32,258 nucleotides of DNA from Thermoplasmatota archaeon (GTDB taxonomy: Archaea; Thermoplasmatota; Penumbrarchaeia; Penumbrarchaeales; Penumbrarchaeaceae): NCBI GenBank assembly GCA_025457865.1, contig JALOTP010000023.1:1-32258 (forward strand), written 5' to 3'. Under the pieces are notes generated by a model. The model saw only the letters and a program-made list of their open reading frames with translations, made no database searches and was not told the origin of the DNA. This document shows positions 16,501 to 23,661 of the stretch, in pieces (the first letter of the stretch is position 1; each line of letters begins with the position of its first letter). The position numbers and the translations under genes are program-made.

Positions 16501-17151
16501 GGTGCCTATCATCAGGCCTTGTGTCCTGAACCTCTCGAGCTCGAAGACGTGGCACCAGTCATCGGCGGTCATCTCGCCGACGCTGATGGTGAAAGGACCG
16601 TCCTCAGACCCCTCCTTCTCCATCCTCGAACCGCTCGGTACCAGGACGCGGGCCTCTGGGAAGGATTGGGGTCTAAGGCCCCAGCGGGCCATCTCATCCC
16701 TCTCCGATTGGGATGCGTTCTCCTTCTTTAACGACCAGAAGATGCCTATAGGGTCAATGAGCACCACTCCAACACCTATAGCGGACCTGATGAGCTCCTC
16801 GGCTAGTATGCCTAGAGTGTAGGATTTGCCGCTCCCTCTCTTACCGCAGATGAAGATGATGTGGGGGAACGCCGCGTCCACCATCACCTTCCTCCCGAAC
16901 AGGTCCTCCCCCGATGTCTGATGCTCACCGACAGCGCCCAATTCGAGCAGACCCTTCCTCCCCCATTTCATATGTGAGGAGCTACTCCTCCCCAGGACCA
17001 GATATCCATCGGAGGGGTCCTTGAGGGCATTCACCTGGGAGCCGACGGCCAGGGCGCCATCGCTCTCAAGATCGACGCTGGACCAGGCCGCAGGCCTGAC
17101 CGTATCCGTTCCTCCGTCGTTCCCATTCTTTAACGGTGTAAGCTCCTCCAT
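13528..17151 (-). CDS. HerA/FtsK-type ATPase fused to DUF835 and a winged-helix C-terminal region
   Basis: This 1207-residue protein starts at an ATG at 17151; a longer frame from GTG at 17256 would run through the predicted TATA box. Residues about 50-475 form a HerA/DUF87 ATPase: Walker A GKRGSGKS (103-110), Walker B LLIDEA (358-363), and ATQRP (396-400). A Pro/Ser-rich linker leads to a DUF835 domain at about 560-705 (ITFTRLHPDRL, PPTDLQSISMEAQAFLEGKKG split by short loops, VVLIEGVDFLL). Next come a short SAP-like helical motif (about 725-755), a charged coiled-coil stretch, a winged-helix-like region (about 1050-1115, RDTRRLLTSLAKKGLVKR) and a C-terminal strand-rich unit. HerA enzymes pump or unwind DNA with NurA or act as hexameric motors; no nurA lies here. 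The role of this fusion is unknown. Confidence 0.85.
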   Translation of the reverse strand: MEELTPLKNGNDGGTDTVRPAAWSSVDLESDGALAVGSQVNALKDPSDGYLVLGRSSSSHMKWGRKGLLELGAVGEHQTSGEDLFGRKVMVDAAFPHIIFICGKRGSGKSYTLGILAEELIRSAIGVGVVLIDPIGIFWSLKKENASQSERDEMARWGLRPQSFPEARVLVPSGSRMEKEGSEDGPFTISVGEMTADDWCHVFELERFRTQGLMIGTIIEQVQNGYDSVSEGRILHIGGRGDRFSISDIVQCIDTSLLINSKTGGFSPQTRRSISARFTAASGWGIFDLEGTPLRDLSSANRITVLDVSDPNLGDSKRSLITGMVARKVLSARIRAARLEENGTVNEADPDNIPVTWLLIDEAHIILPHGRQTTATEALVEYTKQGRKPGCALILATQRPASTSDEILSQVDILIGHNLALEDDMTAMRRRVPSKLPAEFANSDFIRAIPVGTSIIADQRTQQRAFLLRVRPRLSHHAGSSAMPKAFMESRPKHQILPISSTSAGDRAPTPRSVGRQGRASSRAVAATVQPPMEAPGTMWSAAPSAGTPPSSGMDLTIGLKGRSILMLENDANRTLKALEASGGVNGVITFTRLHPDRLSVPPALGETSNHWLSSTPGDGTIPPTDLQSISMEAQAFLEGKKGSVVLIEGVDFLLKNNGDGPLRHLLQALHEKVVLGEHTLIVVLEPGVENGLIELVSPEMDVVLGRTDAPTGPPETKGQAQKGALTRSELVWMCTVLGLPTDGTEDELLHRMDALRMEGVKKVEGTVDGPSAPSVKEAVDGTRQVLGERMAVKNAISDLESKVSLDEGDHGRSHDTGRKRRSGKARPGRLVLVWDDVNKVAREGSKEDMETIMDELDGIKERASVPLLKGTVSAPQDPLVTELIERMERDRKDDMRRIEGLERALKEGLEGLKAGTKSGPTGPKGTPVKATEKEQGPPSPQEKVRMKARVLKEGLEVVIVRPSISEGMALQAARGDLKRSFLRGPRETIDELVPVFAPLYRFRVRYKGWLPGSSKEGDILFDALLGEIVWTGGSGLKRSLGLPRLLSLTEKESALMVNLTRTAKDDEGLSRDASLTLRDTRRLLTSLAKKGLVKRRTQEARTYVYSLPEDLDLPGRPWSRDLGIRPERTSVEERLLGPIFSSVDAERVISHFLGGARLIEHDTLHYPYFAVKVSGEGRIRYIAVDGRTGKVDREMSSVIGKALKGV

Positions 17152-17210
17152 CTTCACTGGACCCCTGGGCCGGCCTCGGGTTCCGGCTATGGTGACTGGA
17201 GGGTGCAACG

Positions 17211-17226
17211 GATGATATATTGTTTT
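17211..17226 (-). promoter_or_regulatory. Predicted TATA box for the HerA-DUF835 gene
   Basis: The minus strand reads AAAACAATATATCATC. Initiation near 17191 leaves a leader of about 40 nt to the ATG at 17151. The position inside the longer open frame argues for the shorter protein. Confidence 0.5.
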
Positions 17227-17302
17227 CCCGCTCCGACCGGCTTTGACTTCCTCCACTTACAGAAAAAACGTCATCATACATCTTTTACTACTAAACAGAG
17301 CA

Positions 17303-17317
17303 AAATAGATATATCCC
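17303..17317 (+). promoter_or_regulatory. Predicted TATA box for the coiled-coil gene
   Basis: AAAATAGATATATCC on the plus strand; initiation near 17338 gives a leader of about 50 nt to the ATG at 17392. It is divergent to the HerA-DUF835 promoter about 90 bp away. Confidence 0.5.
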
Positions 17318-17391
17318 ATGAAGGACATCATATGGAGGATTGTTCGAGACGTTCCGGTAAACAAAATGGAAATGAAAAAGGGATGATGCTC

Positions 17392-19056
17392 ATGCCGAAA
17401 AAAGCCAAGATAGACTGGGCCGATGATGAGATGGAAGAGGAAGAGAAGGGACCCGAGCCCGCCAAGAAGGGCAAGAAGACGCCCAAGGTCGAGTTCGAGG
17501 ATGAGCCTGAAGAGATCACTGTAAAACCGAAGAAGAAGGTGGTCGTGGAGGACGAACCTGACGTGGACGAGATGGAGGAGGCCCCTCAACGTAAGGAGCC
17601 AGAGGGCGACCTACGGTCCTACCAGCTCAGCGAGGAGATGAAGAAGGTCCTGGGGAGGAGGGAGGAGATAGAGAAGACCTACGAAGCCCTTTCTAAGACA
17701 AGGACATCCATGATGGACGAGGAAAAGAAGCTCGTAGCCCTCATGGAGTCGTTCGTCAGGGCCAATCTGGTGGCGACCTTCGACCAGAAGAAGGAGCTCG
17801 AGACCAGGGAGAACCGGCTCATCCATGACAGGAAGGAGCTCATGGACAAGAGGGAGGAGCTCCTCAAGGAGATCAAGAACCTCGAGAACGACCGGGACGA
17901 GTTCCTCAGGATGAAATCGGAGATGAAGGAGGCAAGGGAGACCTTCGAGGCCCAGAGGAACTCCATTAAGAAGGACCGGGAGAAGCTCGAACAGGACAAG
18001 GCCGTCCTTGAGGGCAGGGAGGCCCAGTACTACGAGGATAAGAACAAGCTCACAAAGCAACAGGAGGAACTATCGGCCCTGCAGTCCAAACTGCAGAAGG
18101 AGAAGGCGCTCATCGAGAGGGAATCAGAGTCCATTGAGAGGAAGCGCGGCCTTTTCAAGAAGGATGTCGAGGAGTTCGAAGCCCGGAAGGCCGAGCAGAA
18201 CAAGCAGATGGACGATTTCTTTGAGAGGCAGAAGAAGTTCACCCTCGACTGGAAGGAGTATCAATTGGGCCAGTCCAAGATGAAGGACCAGGAGCGGAAG
18301 CTCGAGGAGCGCGAGGCCGATATCCGCAAGGAGGAGAAGGGGATAAAGGACAGAAAGGATGCCCTTCTCAAGGACCAGATGGACCTTGACGGGACTAGGG
18401 ACGAGTTCCTGATGGAAAGGAAGGAACTGGATGCCCAGAAGAGGCTCTTCGAGAAGGACAGGTCGAGGATACTCGAGAAGGAATCCGAGCTCGATTCGGA
18501 GCTCAAGGCCTTGAGCAAGGACAGGAGCTCCCTGCAGAACGAGAGGCAGACCTTCGAATCAGTGAAGGGAGACACGATACCCATCGAGGAACACAAGATG
18601 GAGGTCCGTAAGCTGAAGGATGCAATCTCCGACCTCGAGTACAAGCTCGCAAAGAGCGAGATCAAGGAGAGGGAGGATAGGCCCGTACTCAAAAAGAAGG
18701 TCAGGATGGAGGAGGAGGAGATCTCGGTCAAACCGAAGAAGAGGATATCCATAGAGGATGATGAGGAGCCGGTAAGACCGAAGGAAAGGCACACCCCTCC
18801 CCCGGAAGAGGGGGCCTCCGAGGAAGATATGTTCATGGTCAAGAAGAAGATGAAGGCACCGGAGGAGGAGGCGCCCAGGGAGGAGCCGCCCGAGGAGGAG
18901 CCCAAGAAGGAACCCGAGGGCGAGGGGGAGCAGGCCTACAAGCCGAAGATAGTCAAGTGCAAGAACTGCCACGAGAAGATACTCGTCAAATCCCCCAAGA
19001 GGCCCATAATAATCACATGCCCCAAGTGCGGAACGAAGGGCAAGCTTTCGACATGA
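17392..19056 (+). CDS. Acidic coiled-coil protein with C-terminal zinc ribbon
   Basis: The chosen start at 17392 (MPKKAKIDWADDE) gives 554 residues; ATGs at 17383 and 17386 are also possible, and an open frame further upstream lies before the predicted promoter. Residues about 5-70 are low-complexity acidic/lysine segments containing KPKKKVVVEDEPD. A long, nearly continuous coiled coil (about 75-450) follows, rich in Glu, Lys, Arg and Leu and without Pro. After it come repeats of the acidic/lysine type (VKPKKRISIEDDEE) and a proline/glutamate-rich linker. The last 30 residues are a C4 zinc ribbon: CKNCHEKI...RPIIITCPKCGTKG. The same ribbon unit is repeated five times in the next gene. A structural or scaffold role is inferred; no family name is recognised. 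The translated sequence has no signal peptide or transmembrane helix. Confidence 0.85.
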   Translation: MPKKAKIDWADDEMEEEEKGPEPAKKGKKTPKVEFEDEPEEITVKPKKKVVVEDEPDVDEMEEAPQRKEPEGDLRSYQLSEEMKKVLGRREEIEKTYEALSKTRTSMMDEEKKLVALMESFVRANLVATFDQKKELETRENRLIHDRKELMDKREELLKEIKNLENDRDEFLRMKSEMKEARETFEAQRNSIKKDREKLEQDKAVLEGREAQYYEDKNKLTKQQEELSALQSKLQKEKALIERESESIERKRGLFKKDVEEFEARKAEQNKQMDDFFERQKKFTLDWKEYQLGQSKMKDQERKLEEREADIRKEEKGIKDRKDALLKDQMDLDGTRDEFLMERKELDAQKRLFEKDRSRILEKESELDSELKALSKDRSSLQNERQTFESVKGDTIPIEEHKMEVRKLKDAISDLEYKLAKSEIKEREDRPVLKKKVRMEEEEISVKPKKRISIEDDEEPVRPKERHTPPPEEGASEEDMFMVKKKMKAPEEEAPREEPPEEEPKKEPEGEGEQAYKPKIVKCKNCHEKILVKSPKRPIIITCPKCGTKGKLST

Positions 19057-19151
19057 GACCATCTTTGGTCATCACATAGGATCACCGAGATCATCATGCC
19101 CGGTCCTTCAAAGGGTAATAGTTTGGTTCACAACGGACGAAGGGACTTGCA

Positions 19152-19958
19152 TTGCCAAGCGAGGGATCCGAACCGGAATTCGCCAGATGTCCAATATGTT
19201 CTTACTTGATGATCATAAACAATGACAGAAGGCCTATAGACCTGATATGTCCAAAATGCAAGACCAGTGTGATGGTGACAACTGGTCCCGATGGTCCCAT
19301 AGCGACCGAGTCTAGGGTCAAAGTACCTCTCAAGATAAAATGCCCAAGGTGCAGGGAACCTATCGTCATATGGTCCGAAAAGAGACCCCTTAAGATAAAA
19401 TGCCAGAACTGCGGGGCAGAAGGGCATATCAAGGGAACGGGCGGTCCCGGCGGAGTGACGACCTACGGCCCTGGTGGTATGGACCTTGAACGAACCGATG
19501 AAAAGGCCTTTAAGGTTCAGTGCCGCTGCGGAGCGAAGATCAAGATACTAGACCCTGTCTTCCCTCTCGAGCTTGAATGTCCCAAATGTGGTAGGGAGGT
19601 TAAGGCGACCAATGGACCTTTGGAACATGGTTTGGTCGGATGGACAGGAAGGTCACAGATCCCGATCGCCTCCACAGCTGGACAAGAGGTGGACCCGCTA
19701 ATTATCAAATGCCCTAAGTGCAAAGGGCCTATGAAGATCACGACGATGGAGCGTCCGTTGAAGGTCACATGCCCCCACTGCGGTTGCTCTAGGACGATCA
19801 GGGGTCCACAAAAAGATAAGCTGGGGGGAAAAATGGGTCAAGACCTAAAGGAAGTGAAATGCAAGGGCTGCGGTGAGAGGATAGTTATTAAGACCGATGT
19901 GAGACCGCTCGTGGTGACATGTCCAAGGTGCAGGATGAAAGGCAAGATATCGATTTGA
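19152..19958 (+). CDS. Protein made of five tandem C4 zinc ribbons
   Basis: The 268-residue product starts at a TTG, seven bases after GAAGGG. It consists of five zinc-ribbon units of about 35-50 residues, each with a first CxxC (or CxC in the third), a short beta hairpin around RPL or FPL, and a second CPxC: CPIC/CPKC (13-36), CPRC/CQNC (64-88), CRC/CPKC (about 123-145), CPKC/CPHC (about 189-212) and CKGC/CPRC (about 235-260). Glycine/proline-rich linkers separate some of them. The pattern is nearly the same as in the C-terminal ribbon of the upstream coiled-coil protein, so the two genes probably share ancestry and function. Multi-ribbon proteins usually bind nucleic acid or other proteins. 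No known family is recognised. It lies 95 bp after the coiled-coil gene. Confidence 0.8.
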   Translation: MPSEGSEPEFARCPICSYLMIINNDRRPIDLICPKCKTSVMVTTGPDGPIATESRVKVPLKIKCPRCREPIVIWSEKRPLKIKCQNCGAEGHIKGTGGPGGVTTYGPGGMDLERTDEKAFKVQCRCGAKIKILDPVFPLELECPKCGREVKATNGPLEHGLVGWTGRSQIPIASTAGQEVDPLIIKCPKCKGPMKITTMERPLKVTCPHCGCSRTIRGPQKDKLGGKMGQDLKEVKCKGCGERIVIKTDVRPLVVTCPRCRMKGKISI

Positions 19959-19967
19959 ACCTGAGCT

Positions 19968-21233
19968 CTAACCCCTAAGGTCCTTTATGATATCGTCCCT
20001 TGCAAGGGCGGCCTCTATGAAATCGGGCCTGAGCTGGAGCGCCCTGTCGAAGGCCTCCTTGGCCCTTATGACCTTGCCTTTCTCATATAGGATAACGCCC
20101 TTGTTGTAGTAGTACTCGGCATTATCGGGCTCAAGGGATATCGCCCTGTCGAAGCAGTCCACTGCCCTCTTGAAGTTGCCCAAAGCATCGTATGCGTTCC
20201 CCAGATTGAACCACGCAAGCGAGTTCTTTGGTGTGTTCTCCAGCACCTTCTCGTAGGCGGCCACAGCTTCCTCCACCCTCCCCAGGTTCTTCAAGGCGGC
20301 CCCCTTGTTGGCAAGGGCGTCCCACTTCTTAGGGTTCAGGGAGAGGGACTTATCGAAGCATTCTATGGCCTTATGGAGCCTCTTGAGGTCCATGAAGACA
20401 TTGCCCATGTTGTACCAGGTCTCCGACTTCTTGGGGCGGATCTGTAGCGACCTCTTGTAGCATTCAAGGGCCTCCTCGAGCTTGCCTATGATATGCATGG
20501 CGTTCCCGTACGCGAACCATGCGTCCGGGTTCTCCGGGTTTATCTCTAGGGATTTGTTGAAGCAGTAGATGGCCCTGTCGACGTCCTTGTCCAGCATGAA
20601 CTTGGAGCCTCTGTCCAGCCACTCTATGTCGCCTATCTCCTCCCCGGATTCGTCCACGTCGTACATGGAGAAGACATCGACCGAGTACCTCTTGTAGGAA
20701 TCATCGCTGATGGTGACCTTTTCGGAGAGCGCCCTTTCGAAGAGGGAGGACGCCTCATCCCCCTTCCCCATTGATTCAAGGACCACTCCCTTGTTGTATA
20801 TCGACTCGGTATCCCTAGGGTCTATGGTGAGAACGGCATCGAAGCAGAGCAAGGCATCGTTGGTCCTGCCGAACTTGGCAAGGAGGACGCCCTTGTTGAA
20901 CCAAGCGTTGACGCAGTTCTTGTCCAGCTCGGTCGCTTTGTCCAGGCACCTCATGGCATCCTTGGGTTCCCCCATCTTCCCAAGCACGCCCCCCAGGTTG
21001 CTCCATGCCTTGAGGTTCTTCTTGTCGAGCTTTATGGATGTCTTGTAGGCATCCACGGCCTCCTCGTTCCTCATGAGGTTCTGGAGGGTCAGACCCTTAT
21101 TGTACCAGGCATCCGGGTCGTCGGGTTTGAGAAGAACGGCCTGATTGTACTCGTCCATGGCCTTGAAATAATCCTGGTTCCTGAACGCCATTCCTCCAAG
21201 CACCATCCTGTTGGAGAATTCGGATTGAGGCAA
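19968..21233 (-). CDS. Protein of eleven tetratricopeptide (TPR) repeats
   Basis: The 421-residue protein is almost entirely TPR. Five 34-residue units occupy about residues 8-177 (for example AWYNKGLTLQNLMRNEEAVDAY), then a 25-residue acidic linker with SMYDVDESGEEIGD, then six units from about 204 to 408 and a short capping helix ending DDIIKDLRG. TPR arrays form a superhelix that binds peptides or other proteins; no enzymatic domain is present. There is no signal peptide or transmembrane helix, so the protein is probably cytoplasmic. The start is TTG at 21233 with GGGTG just upstream; an ATG nine codons in is the alternative. It converges on the five-ribbon gene with only 9 bp between the stops. 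The partner is unknown. Confidence 0.85.
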   Translation of the reverse strand: MPQSEFSNRMVLGGMAFRNQDYFKAMDEYNQAVLLKPDDPDAWYNKGLTLQNLMRNEEAVDAYKTSIKLDKKNLKAWSNLGGVLGKMGEPKDAMRCLDKATELDKNCVNAWFNKGVLLAKFGRTNDALLCFDAVLTIDPRDTESIYNKGVVLESMGKGDEASSLFERALSEKVTISDDSYKRYSVDVFSMYDVDESGEEIGDIEWLDRGSKFMLDKDVDRAIYCFNKSLEINPENPDAWFAYGNAMHIIGKLEEALECYKRSLQIRPKKSETWYNMGNVFMDLKRLHKAIECFDKSLSLNPKKWDALANKGAALKNLGRVEEAVAAYEKVLENTPKNSLAWFNLGNAYDALGNFKRAVDCFDRAISLEPDNAEYYYNKGVILYEKGKVIRAKEAFDRALQLRPDFIEAALARDDIIKDLRG

Positions 21234-21318
21234 GGTAACACCCGTTCGACCGAAATACCTGATTGGTCATTAATGTTGCCATGGCAGGTCCATACTGCCA
21301 GATAGCTTTCCATGGCGG

Positions 21319-21936
21319 CTAGGTCCCTTTGACGGCCCTTATCCTGACGGTCGGAACGGAAACCTTCTCCCTGTCATGGAAATGGAACCGTCTCTTGATC
21401 TCCATCGCAGAGTCCGTTCGATGGGTCACCTGCCAGCCTTTCCCCTCCAACATGCCCCTTATGAAATCGTAGGAGACCCGATTGTGAACGGAATGGATGA
21501 CAGAGGCCATCTCCATCGCCCTTTCCATGAACGGACGGTCCGCCCTTCTCGATTGTGCCCCGAAGGGGGGATTCATGAGGATCGTGTCCACCTTCGACGG
21601 AGAGTATCCAGGGTCGGAGACGTCCGCTATTTCTATGGTCAGGTCCGACCATCCAGGCAGGTCCGGCCGTTCAGAGCGGACACGAGATGCATTATTCCTG
21701 GCCAGATCGACCGCCCTCTCGTCGATGTCGCACCCGTAGCTTCTCGAGGCTCCGAGCAGGACAGCCCCTATGAGGAAGGGAGCCCCTCCACATCCGAGCT
21801 CAGCGACCGATCGTCCCTCGATGTCCCCAAGTGATACCGCCAGGAAGAGGATGTCCGACACCGCCTCAGAAGGTGTACGGTACTGCTCGAGCCTCGGGAC
21901 CGGGTCGGTCATATCGTCCAGGCGGGAGAGGACCAT
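21319..21936 (-). CDS. METTL5-like N6-adenine rRNA methyltransferase
   Basis: This 205-residue class I methyltransferase has the archaeal METTL5 layout: the N-terminal LEQYRTP motif (residues 16-22), the SAM-binding motif AELGCGGAP (46-53), CDID (69-72), and the catalytic NPPF (122-125) followed by GAQSRRADRPF, a stretch typical of METTL5. Human METTL5 with TRMT112 makes m6A1832 in 18S rRNA, and archaeal homologues are expected to modify the equivalent small-subunit position. Glycine-to-alanine variation in the motif I region (GGAP instead of GTGxL) is mild and probably tolerated. The ATG at 21936 follows GGAAGAGGT, 20 bp after the upstream thiolase stop, so the two form an operon of RNA-modifying enzymes. 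Confidence 0.85.
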   Translation of the reverse strand: MVLSRLDDMTDPVPRLEQYRTPSEAVSDILFLAVSLGDIEGRSVAELGCGGAPFLIGAVLLGASRSYGCDIDERAVDLARNNASRVRSERPDLPGWSDLTIEIADVSDPGYSPSKVDTILMNPPFGAQSRRADRPFMERAMEMASVIHSVHNRVSYDFIRGMLEGKGWQVTHRTDSAMEIKRRFHFHDREKVSVPTVRIRAVKGT

Positions 21937-21956
21937 CTCAAGAGACCTCTTCCTGA

Positions 21957-22880
21957 TCAGGGTCCCACCAGCCTTTCAAGAAGCTCGCAGGCCTTGCACA
22001 GACCGCTGCCGTCAGCCCCTATGATCGGTTCCGAGCACCTATGGCAGGCCTTTGTGGCCGGGGGACCGCCCGTCCGACCGACCAGCAGGCTCTGATGGAA
22101 CCTGAGGAGCATGTGCCTGGTCCCGGGTATCTGGTCCTCCGCTTCAAGGACCAGGTCCCTGAAGAGCCCCCTCTTTGCGCTCACAGAATAGGGGCATTCG
22201 ACCTCGTGTATGGGGAGCCCTCTGAGCATAGCGGCAAGATGGGTCTCCGTCTCTGGGACCGTCCTCAATGGCATACCCCTTGGAACGAACCCCTCGATCG
22301 TTGAAGTATGTGGTCCCAACCGCAGGAGCCTGTCCAGGTCCGCTGACATGACGTTCATCAGCACGGTCTGGGCCATATCGTCCAGGTTGTGACCCGTCAG
22401 TAGCAGCGAGCATCCATGCTCCCTTGCCCAGGAGTTCATGGTCCTCCTCCTCAAGATACCGCACACGGTACAAGGGTTCGACCCGCTCTCCTTGATCATC
22501 CCATCGAGGCTTTTGCCGTAAAGCTCCCAGAAGCCGATAACATCCAAGGGGATATCGAGGTCATCGCAGACCTTCCTGGAAAGCGCCACCGAGGACTGTC
22601 TGTAACCTTCTATGCCTTCGTCAACTGTCAGGGCCCTTAGGGAAACGTCCTTGATACCACAACTGAGCTCGTGCATCAAAGAAAGGCATAGGAGAGAGTC
22701 CTTCCCCCCGGATACGGCGATGCCTATGGTCCCCTTCTTGCCGAAGGCCTCGTGGGCCCTGAGCTCCCTCTTGAAGCGCCTCATGACGTCCTTCAGGAAA
22801 TGGTCAGGGCACAGGTGCTGTCCCGAGTACCTCAGGTATATCACGGACCTATTGGAGCATCTGTCGCAAGGTAAGGGCAT
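21957..22880 (-). CDS. tRNA 2-thiolation enzyme of the TtuA/NcsA (Ncs6/CTU1) family
   Basis: The 307-residue protein has the family layout. The N-terminal zinc finger uses Cys5, Cys8, Cys24 and His27; the PP-loop SGGKDS (57-62) binds ATP; the active-site NPCTVCG pair lies at Cys135/Cys138; GHNLDDMAQT is at 161-170; and a second C-terminal zinc finger has CHRC and CKAC. The enzyme adenylates uridine in tRNA and replaces oxygen with sulfur delivered by a ubiquitin-like carrier, sometimes with an Fe-S cluster. TtuA acts on U54 and NcsA/CTU1 on wobble U34; the sequence alone does not let me choose. The ATG at 22880 has no ribosome binding site and a weak TATA-like element about 26 bp upstream, so it may be leaderless. 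The METTL5-like gene follows. Confidence 0.88.
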   Translation of the reverse strand: MPLPCDRCSNRSVIYLRYSGQHLCPDHFLKDVMRRFKRELRAHEAFGKKGTIGIAVSGGKDSLLCLSLMHELSCGIKDVSLRALTVDEGIEGYRQSSVALSRKVCDDLDIPLDVIGFWELYGKSLDGMIKESGSNPCTVCGILRRRTMNSWAREHGCSLLLTGHNLDDMAQTVLMNVMSADLDRLLRLGPHTSTIEGFVPRGMPLRTVPETETHLAAMLRGLPIHEVECPYSVSAKRGLFRDLVLEAEDQIPGTRHMLLRFHQSLLVGRTGGPPATKACHRCSEPIIGADGSGLCKACELLERLVGP

Positions 22881-22899
22881 CCGAAGGCAATCGGTTTGC

Positions 22900-22911
22900 G
22901 CTTACTTAACG
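22900..22911 (-). promoter_or_regulatory. Weak TATA-like element for the tRNA thiolase gene
   Basis: The minus strand reads CGTTAAGTAAGC, centred about 26 bp before the ATG at 22880. It is a modest match; it fits leaderless transcription. Confidence 0.25.
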
Positions 22912-22935
22912 GTTTACGGAACGGGTGATAGCAAT

Positions 22936-23589
22936 TCACTCGTTCTCCCTGATCAGATGGTTGCACCATGTGCAGCGGTGGTTCCATAGCCCGGAGAACG
23001 TACTGTCCCCCGGGGCGAGCACCCTGTAAGGGGCCCCGCATCTGGGGCAGTTCCCCACCCTCACATTCCTGTAATCAAGGAACATCTTCTCCTTGGGCGG
23101 GGGAGGCGGGATGGCCATGGGCCTCTCGATGGCAACCTCCTCAATGTCCTCCACCACTAGGGTGGTCGATAGGTGGTCGGTGAGCTTCTGCCTGCTGTCA
23201 AGAGCGGTCCCGTTGCCAATGAGCTGGTCCAAGAGAGGTCCTATGAAGGGAAGTATGACGGAGAGGTTCCTCAAGGCCGCCTCACCGAACCCCGGTCCAT
23301 CCTCCAGGCCCACGACCCTGAGGGAGAAGACTGCCTTGCCTAGCGTCCTTGTGCCCATTCCATCAAAAAGCAACTTGTAGGCCGCAGATAAGAGCCCAGT
23401 GAGGATGTAGACCAGCACCCATCCGAGCAGACCCGTCATGTCCACACCGATCAAGACCAGGAAGATGAGCGAGATCACAAAGCAGAGCAGGACATCGGCG
23501 ATATAGGCCGAGGCCCTTTTCACGAAATAATTCCCTGTCCTGGGATATCTATCGAAGTCCAGAGCTGGTACCTCAAGGCTCCTCTGCAT
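22936..23589 (-). CDS. RDD family membrane protein with C-terminal zinc ribbon
   Basis: The 217-residue protein starts at the ATG at 23589, six bases after AGGGTG; a GTG three codons upstream has no binding site. An RDD domain spans about residues 18-150: the motif RASAYIADVLLCF (Arg-Asp pair), a second helix, then GTRTLGKAVFSLRVV and a third helix containing LPFIGPLLDQL, ending QKLTDHLSTTLVV. A proline run (PPPPP) links to a zinc ribbon at the C-terminus: CPRCG and CTWC (about residues 182-211). RDD proteins are small membrane proteins of poorly defined role, some linked to transport or osmotic response. The cytoplasmic ribbon is an unusual addition that suggests contact with a partner. A strong TATA box lies just upstream. 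Confidence 0.82.
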   Translation of the reverse strand: MQRSLEVPALDFDRYPRTGNYFVKRASAYIADVLLCFVISLIFLVLIGVDMTGLLGWVLVYILTGLLSAAYKLLFDGMGTRTLGKAVFSLRVVGLEDGPGFGEAALRNLSVILPFIGPLLDQLIGNGTALDSRQKLTDHLSTTLVVEDIEEVAIERPMAIPPPPPKEKMFLDYRNVRVGNCPRCGAPYRVLAPGDSTFSGLWNHRCTWCNHLIRENE

Positions 23590-23618
23590 GGAACACACCC
23601 TGCGTTCACATAATATGT

Positions 23619-23634
23619 GTAAATATATAATACT
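23619..23634 (-). promoter_or_regulatory. Strong TATA box for the RDD gene
   Basis: The minus strand reads AGTATTATATATTTAC, about 38 bp before the ATG at 23589. Initiation near 23602 would leave a leader of about 12 nt that just includes the AGGGTG site. Confidence 0.6.
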
Positions 23635-23661
23635 ATTGCAAATAATTCATACCTTAGCGAA

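Noticed and set aside
13528..17151. HerA-DUF835 gene as part of an antiphage defence island
   Set aside because: HerA ATPases occur in defence systems with nucleases or SIR2 proteins, but no such partner, restriction gene or mobile element is adjacent; the neighbours are membrane and coiled-coil proteins.
17611..18060. Leucine-rich minus-strand frame
   Set aside because: It is the antisense reading of Glu/Lys-rich coiled-coil codons, which gives artificial Leu and Phe runs.
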